NCBI RefSeq assembly: GCF_021347895.1 | Contig: NC_067115.1 | Span: forward strand, 8,952,064 to 9,016,063 | Direction of reading: 5' to 3' | Origin: Acanthochromis polyacanthus | Lineage: Eukaryota > Chordata > Actinopteri > Pomacentridae | DNA: 64,000 nt | In this document: piece by piece, positions 57,691 to 64,000 of the stretch | Position numbering within the stretch: position 1 is the first letter of the stretch | Layout: every line of letters begins with the position of its first letter | Notes under the pieces: generated by a model | The model's database searches: none | What the model was told of the DNA's origin: nothing | What the model saw: only the letters and a program-made list of their open reading frames with translations | Program-made: the position numbers and the translations under genes

Positions 57691-57984
57691 TGAGTCCAAA
57701 CCAACAGCAAACAAAGACAGAAAACAAACTTAAGACTGACAGTCTCATCTTTTGCAGAACATGAATCCTGATCTTCTGGGTGTAGGTTCTGCCTCTGGTT
57801 TGTGCCTCCATTCCTCCTGTTCTGCTGCCTCACGTTTTTTTGTGGCTCTTTCAAACTCTAAGCCTTTCTACATCATAGGTAGCAAACTGTGTGTATTTTA
57901 AAGCTGAAATGTGTTGTAACTGTCACTGAGAATGCAATTCACTTGTTTAGGAATGCAATATTATGAAAAACAGTGATGGTTTGA
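57691..57984. other. Unassigned stretch
   Basis: No feature recognised. Confidence 0.3.
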
Positions 57985-58060
57985 GTATTGGCTGTTTGTC
58001 AAAATAACATCCACATGAATGCCAGGACTCAAGACTTCCCAGCAGAACATTGTTGTATGA
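57985..58060 (-). mobile_element. Short Tc1-like fragment
   Basis: Contains caaaataacatccacatgaa, tgccaggactcaagact and tcccagcagaacattg, matching plus-strand 36871-36925 of the Tc1 relic. Only about 75 bp. Confidence 0.6.
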
Positions 58061-58984
58061 TATTGTAATTAGATGATTAATAATCATTATTTCATAATGT
58101 ATTTTTGTGCATTTTGAAGCATAACTTTAGGGAAAGTTTATAGAAATAGTAAAATTTTAGTAAACTTACCCAATTTGTCATTTTACGCTTACCTGAGGTG
58201 TTTCTTTACTTTTTAAAAAGAGAAAATGTGCATAATGGATGATGAAAACGTATTTTATAAAAAGGTTTTGAAGTTGCAAACATGAAACTCACCTGACTTA
58301 TGAGCTGCTTCTTTTGTTGTCTTCGTCTCTGGACAGCATGAAACATGTTCGATACCAAATTTATTACAATTTTTCTGGTTAAAAACAATTCCTTAATACT
58401 TCTATCCATTTCTTTCTTGTAGATGCCAAAATTTAGTTTCTTTCTTCTTCTCTGAGTCTTTTTTAAGCAGTTGTCAAACAAATGGTTTTGTTTCTGGTTT
58501 CTACTCTTCAAAACAATGACAAAAACAGCCAAATTCATATTCTTTCTATCTTTTTCTAAGGCCTCTTGACAGTTTTGAGAAAAACATTTTGAAATCTGTG
58601 CTCTTCAAACGTGTTTCTCGATCACATGTGAGACATGTTCACCACCGCCTTGATTTAGAGCTTCAGTGAGCAAAGGCAGTCTGTTTCAAATTTCTGCCAG
58701 TATCAGAAATCTTGGACTGAAAACGTGACTCCTTCTACAGCCTACGTTTGCAAACCAACCAACTGGGAAACAACATGAACTTATGCAGATTTGTGGGCAA
58801 AGCTGATTTTTGTTTTGCTTTGCAGCCTTATTTTAGTCACTTACACAGCAAGGCTCAAGGAATGACAGTGTTTGGTGAACTAAAGGATGACATTTTGTTC
58901 TTCATGGTGTCCAAAGGATGATTCTTCGTGACTCTAGTGATCCCTTGACTTTCTATACAGCACCACAATGTTTTCAGTTGTCCA
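58061..58984. other. Unassigned stretch
   Basis: AT-rich, with a 110-codon minus-strand Lys-rich frame (58538-58206) that looks compositional rather than coding. Confidence 0.35.
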
Positions 58985-60400
58985 GTACTGGATAACGGTC
59001 AACAGGAACCTTGTTGTAAAGCTCTAGTGGGACGCAGTCTGAAATTTCGTGTGGAGAGGGTAAGGTATCATGGCTCAACAAGCTTTAAAAGATGATAAAA
59101 ACTTGTATTCTCTTCACGCATGTCAGAAAAGGTCTGGTAGATTAGCTCTAGTACCTGGCTGTTCCTCTGGGTGGAACCTCTTAATGTTTCATCCTGTAGA
59201 GACCAGAGGAGGCGTCACTCAGACTACCAGCAGTTGGAGTTTCAAGTAGAGAGCAATGTGGGGTTTTAGCTAGTAACAGCCCACCAGATAAAGATTTCTG
59301 TGATGCTTAATAACCTCCAGCCAAAACGTGATTGGATTAAACAGAGGTAGCTTTATACAGTATAGAGTTCATGTATTTAAGGCAAACCAGAATTGACTAG
59401 GTCAGCGTCCCCATGCCCCACTGTCAACAGAACCAACTTTGTGGTTCAAATCATGTGTTCATTGATTGCAACAACAACACCGTCCTACTGTTTACTACTG
59501 TTGCAACCAGAGGGGACAGTCATTTGGACTACAGAAATTTTACGTAAGCCAGCAGAGAGTATTGTAATTGTTTTGCTAGCAATGGGCCACCACGACAAAG
59601 ATTCTATGATGCTTAATGACCTCCAATCAGAGCTCATATGTCTGAAACTTCTCCCCCATTTTCTGGATTTCCTGGTTGACAAATCCCTCCCCATCTGATA
59701 TATGATTGTCAGTTAAGATCTGTTGTGTAGGACGAGATGTTGATATCCTTTCTTGCATACATGAGACACCTAAGACTCTGTGGGATGGTTAAGTGAGTGA
59801 AGGCATCCTCTGGGTTATCAAGTAAGTGCCCTACTTCCTGGGTGTTTTGCTGAGAGGCCCATGACACCTCCAGAAGTTTCAGCAGTGAATCCCAGCATCC
59901 CAGGTTCACTCCATAGATGCCATCTACTCACCTGAAGGCCCAGGTGGAGTCCTTTCTCTTCATCCACAGCCACTGACTTCCCTTTTCAAAGGCTCTTTAG
60001 AGGTCATTGATCGCCTGCCGGTTGTTGCATCATGTCGAACGTCCTACTGTTTAATGCTGGAGCGACCAGACGAGGTGGTCGCTCAGACAACTGGTAGTCT
60101 AAGTTAGCAAGCAGAGGACCACAGATTTAGGTAGCAACGGGTACAATGACAAAGACTTATGTGGTGCTTTATGACCTCCAACCAGAGCTCCTGTATATGC
60201 TGCAAACCAGAATTGACGAGGACGTAATTTTTATGGCCCAATGTCATATGCAACAAAGTCAACTTTATGGCCCGTGTTCACTGATTACAGCAGCAGAGAG
60301 AATTGTGGGGGTTTAGCTCGCCATGGGCACCATGACAAAGACTTGTGTGATGCTTAATGATGTCCAGCCAGAGCTCATGTTTTTTTGAAAATACAATTCC
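58985..60400 (+). repeat. Repeat B cluster (about four partial copies)
   Basis: Equivalent points occur near 59190 (agagaccagaggaggcgtca), 59500 (gcaaccagaggggacagtca), 60060 (gcgaccagacgaggtggtcg) and 60290 (gcagcagagagaattgtggg), each followed by a tagc(t/a)-type block and a gacaaaga(c/t)t block. Spacing is irregular. The first copy also has the 5' part (gtaaagctctagtgggac, gtctgaaatttcgtg). Short frames here are spurious. Confidence 0.65.
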
Positions 60401-62340
60401 CTCAAAACATAATTAAAAATGCAGTTCAGTTGTACGGAAAAGTATTTTTCTGGAGACTGGATTGATCAAGTATACACATCAGATTGTTTTAATTTACTTT
60501 ACTGGACTTGAAGTGTGTATTATTTAGGAATATGGTATCGGGATATGGTTAAATTGGTTGCAACAAATGCCCTAACATATACTGTGCAGTCAACCAGCAG
60601 TCTTCACAAGCTGAATATTGCGTCATGAAGGTGTGTGTGAACACTGTAAACCTCTGAATATGCATTAAACTATTCACAGCTGACCTAATTACTTTGCACA
60701 TCTATTGGCATGGTTCCCAGATGGAGGAAAGGCAGGTGGGCAGGTGTAATAGTGGGAGAGAGAGCGCTGGTTTAATATGTCACTTATGTTCCCTCTTTCC
60801 CTTGAGGCCACATGGAGGGCCGAGGTCTTGCTGAATGGCAGATTTGGGGCAATTAAGCCGGAACTGGAGCATGCATATATATGGATATATAAATTCAAAC
60901 AGTCTTGTGCTGCAGATGTAGTTGCATTTTGGGCTTGGCCTAACAACACCCAGTGGATAAACCCTCCTGCTCTTTTGGCCACTCTTCTCTTCTGTTCCAT
61001 GTCTCATCATAAGCAGGTACTGTTTTCTTTCCACACAAACCAACTGAATGCATTCACATCCGCTGCGGCGCTTTTTTATTTTGTCCCTCCCCTTGCACAC
61101 ACACACTGCAGCACTCCTGTTTCTCACATACAGTATCACATACATATGGTGCAGTACAACTTTGGTCCTTTACGTGTGCTTTTTTCCCAGCTCTCCACTG
61201 GGAAAGCTGATTGATCCTGCACAGAATCCCCTCAAGAATCTGCTTGGGAATATTCACATCAAACTGTTTTCTTGCTCCTGCTTCCAGACTCATTGTCAAA
61301 CATAAGCTGCAAGAGACTCTGGTGCATCTGTGGCCGAATAGCAAGCCCCTGCTTTGCACATTATGTGTTCATTCAAGGTTATTCTCACCTTTTTCTTTTT
61401 TCAGCAGAGCAGAGCAGACGGGGCAGTCAGGGATTGTTTGTGTGTTTTCTTTTGTTTTTGTTATGAACTCCTGCCTTCCCGGCTGCCTGCCTGCACCAGC
61501 AACCGCAACCAACAGAAATTCTCAATCCCGATTCAGGCTCGTTCAATTATTCATACTGCTATTGCGGCGCTCTGGCTCAGAGAGAGGGGAAGGGAGGAGG
61601 AAGGAGTGGAGAGAGAAGGGGGAGCTTTCTGTGAAAGGCGGCTTTAGAGATGGAATATGTATTTACAAGGTGGCAGCCTCCACTTGATTTCATGATCTCA
61701 TCACCTCTCCCATCTGTTTGTCTCTAACTTCTCTCTTATCTGCTCCATTTGATGCACCTTTTTCCATCTACGTCGTCCCTCTTTCACCTTCAATTATTAT
61801 TATCACTGCTTTACCATAAAAACTCAGCAGCTACATTAATCTAAACCAGGAGGACACATCATTGTTCCATCCTTCACTATGAGATCTGTATTTAACAAAG
61901 TGGGAGGTTATATCATCCCATTTACAGTTACACCTCTCTATCCCCTGATTCTGGAGAGTGGTGGGACTCTGAAGACCTACATTTGGCCTGAATTCTTGCA
62001 CCTCCCTCCAGGTACCTTATTCCTTCTTTTCCCTCCTCCAATCCATGATCATCTTCTCTCCACACCTTTTTTCTGTTCTTGTAGGTTTTCTCAATGCAGC
62101 AGACCACCACCCTCCCCTGAGAGGGAAGGAAAGCAGTGAGGGAGGGAACATGAGAGTTAAAAAGGATTTGTGGGGAATGTAGAAGGAAAAAATAAAAGAG
62201 GAGCTCATGGCTGCCTTCACAGCGAGAGAAATAAAGATGATGAAGGAGGAGGAAGTGAAGGCTGGAGGGAGAAAACGAGAGAAAATGAAGTCTGAAAGTG
62301 CAGAGGGACGTGCAAGAATCCTAAGCAGTGTGTCATTAGA
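60401..62340. other. Unassigned, apparently single-copy stretch
   Basis: Composition is more balanced than in flanking DNA. The segments 60760-60970 and 61490-61680 are without matches inside the window and could be conserved non-coding DNA; this cannot be shown from one sequence. Overlapping short frames on both strands (60780-61690) do not resemble known proteins. Confidence 0.35.
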
Positions 62341-62987
62341 CTAATACGGTAAATTTATGTGTAACTACAGAAGATTGCGGAGGGTTCACGCATTGTAAAG
62401 ATATTTTTTCATGAAAAACTGTGAAAATCTGGCAGAAAAACATTGGTGTAATTTTCAAAAAGTGTAAAAACTGTGAAAGTATAGCAAATTTCTTTAAAAT
62501 TCTGACATTTGAGCTGATTTAAATATAATTACAGTGGAATTCAGAATTATTGTATGTGAAAATACCGATTTTTTTGGACATTTTTACCATTTTAAACTTT
62601 AAAAATGTTTCTTTTTGCAGCGAACACATAAAATAATGCATTTACTTATTGTATATCATCCATAATCTAATAAAACATCGAAAATGTGTAAAATAACAGT
62701 TAAAAAAATTATTAATCTTTTTTTACAGTGAACATTTATTAAAAATTTGCAACTTTTGCTACACTGTAAAAACAATTTTTCGGTGAAAAACAGTCAAACT
62801 GTGATGGTAAAAATCTGTAAACTCAAAAACTGCTTGATCCAGTTTATATAATCACTGAAAACAGTATTCATTTCATTTCTTTCTGTTGAAAAAATACATT
62901 TCCCTGCTCCTGCACAGTTATTAATGGAAAAATGCTGTAATATGCCAGATATTTAGTACTGTAATTTCTGACATATTACAGCATTTA
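62341..62987. repeat. AT-rich repeat C block (left of Tc1 insertion)
   Basis: Recurrent ctgtaaaa/tctgtaaact phrases, aatctaataaaacatcgaaa near 62665 and a 10-bp inverted pair ctgtaatatg / catattacag at about 62935-62981. Similar to 2096-3200. Confidence 0.5.
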
Positions 62988-63521
62988 TTCGATCTTGGAG
63001 GTGAACATGCTGGATGTGGAGGTCCTGGGCTGGTGTGGTTACACGTGGTCTACGGTTGTGAGGCTGGTTGGATGTACTGCCAAATTCTCTGAAACACCTC
63101 TGGAGACAACTTATGGTAGAGAAATGAACATTCAATACATTAGCAACAGCTCTGGTTGACATTCCTGCTGTCAGCATGCCAATTGCACGCTCCCTCAAAT
63201 CTTGCCACATCTGTGGCATTGTGCTGTGTGATAAAAGTGTACCTTTCAGAGTGTCCTTTTATTGTGGGCAGTCTAAGGCACACCTGTGCACTAATCATGG
63301 TGTCTAATCAGCATCTTGATATGGCACACCTGTGAGGTGGGATGGATTATCTCAGCAAAGGAGAAGTGCTCACTATCACAGATTTAGACAGATTTGTGAA
63401 CAATATTTGAGAGAAATGGTGATATTGTGTATATGGAAAAAGTTTTAGATGTTTGAGTTCATCTCATAAAAAATGGGAGCAAAAACAAAAGTGTTGTGTT
63501 TATATTTTTGTTAAGAGTATA
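62988..63521 (-). mobile_element. Tc1-like transposon, 5' half only
   Basis: On the minus strand the terminal repeat starts near 63521 (tatactcttaacaaaaatat, then aaacacaacac), followed by the untranslated leader and a start at 63219. The frame encodes MPQMWQDLRERAIGMLTAGM, STRAVANVLNVHFSTISCLQ and FGSTSNQPHNRRPRVTT, the paired-like helix-turn-helix DNA-binding part. Homology ends at LQDRI (about 62988), where repeat C begins, so the catalytic domain and other end are missing. Confidence 0.85.
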
Positions 63522-64000
63522 TATTCATATATACATATGTGTATATATGTGTGTGTGTGTGTATTCATTTCTTTAAAGGTTCAACTTTATTTTTACAGTT
63601 ATAATATGAAATAAAGCACATTTTTAAACTGTAAAATCAACAATATGTTGCATTTCTTTACTGTAAATGAAGACAATGTTCTACGGTAATTTTACGGTAC
63701 TGTTCTACTACTACTGTATAATCTGTGATTTATCAAAACACATTTTTAGCCTGTTTTTTATTACACGTTTTTTTAGATAACACAAATTAATGCCCCATGT
63801 GTGATTTTGCTGCATATTATCTGCAATTTAACATGACAAGTACAATTTGTATTTTGACAATTTAAAAACAAAAACTACTTTTTGCATGTTTTAATCCTTA
63901 AAAAGTTGCATACAATATCAATAAAAATATTGAAAAGCGAAGTTAGTATAAAAAAATCAAAAGATTAACTGAAGCATTTAAATTTAAAAAAAACCAAAGG
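63522..64000. repeat. AT-rich repeat C block (right of Tc1 insertion)
   Basis: Starts with an AT/TG simple repeat (63522-63565) and continues with tttacggtactgttctacta, ctgtataatctgtgatttat, gcatattatctgcaatttaa and similar phrases, like 2096-3200. Runs to the window edge. Confidence 0.5.

Noticed and set aside
58206..58538. 110-codon Lys/Arg-rich minus-strand frame
   Set aside because: Composition follows the T-rich plus strand; no motif.
60777..61687. Overlapping 85-158 codon frames on both strands
   Set aside because: Mutually overlapping, low-complexity in part (GA- and CT-rich), and unlike any protein I know.

Overview
This looks like a piece of nuclear genome from a ray-finned (teleost) fish, probably a percomorph. 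The evidence is AT-rich, intron- or desert-like DNA with no long conserved open frame, and a dense load of repeats typical of teleosts: at least six kinds of Tc1/mariner DNA transposon, 5'-truncated non-LTR retrotransposons, tRNA-derived SINEs, piggyBac-like non-autonomous elements and simple repeats. I see no complete host gene. Product and family names rest on recalled family motifs; no search was run.

Layout. 1-5.2 kb: a LINE inter-domain fragment (minus), an AT-rich internally repetitive block (2.1-3.2 kb), one candidate short exon (minus, 3665-3750) and a Tc1 relic. 6.6-7.5 kb: an internally deleted Tc1-like element with both ends. 8.7-9.2 kb: a fragment of ubiquitin-activating enzyme E1 (uba1) with an in-frame stop, next to a Tc1 relic. 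10.9-11.7 kb: a LINE 3' end (minus). 12.6-18.3 kb: copies of dispersed repeat A and a piggyBac-like element carrying a SINE. 19.1-19.5 kb: an L2/CR1-like LINE fragment. 22.0-23.1 kb: repeat B in tandem. 26.6-28.2 kb: a Tc1-like element whose transposase region has become 24 exact-period 29-bp repeats. 29-31.9 kb: repeat A, an antisense retroelement-like stretch and a SINE-like element. 34.6-38.7 kb: a retroposon tail, a mariner relic, a Tc1 relic with two further layers inside it, and a duplicated LINE 3' end. 40.8-46.8 kb: repeat A copies, a CpG-rich piggyBac-like element, a Tc1 relic and a three-layer nest (repeat A, then SINE, then DNA element). 48-54.2 kb: repeat B, a non-autonomous DNA element and a nearly full-length Tc1-like transposon inside an older inverted-repeat element. 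59-60.4 kb: a repeat B cluster. 62.3-64 kb: the AT-rich repeat family again, split by a truncated Tc1-like element.

The genes do not form a pathway. The content is the layered history of transposons in non-coding DNA. The most interesting items are the 29-bp satellite grown from a transposase segment, two high-copy repeat families (A and B) that I cannot name, the nested insertions that give relative ages, and the uba1 fragment. Stretches listed as unassigned were read and held nothing I can support.
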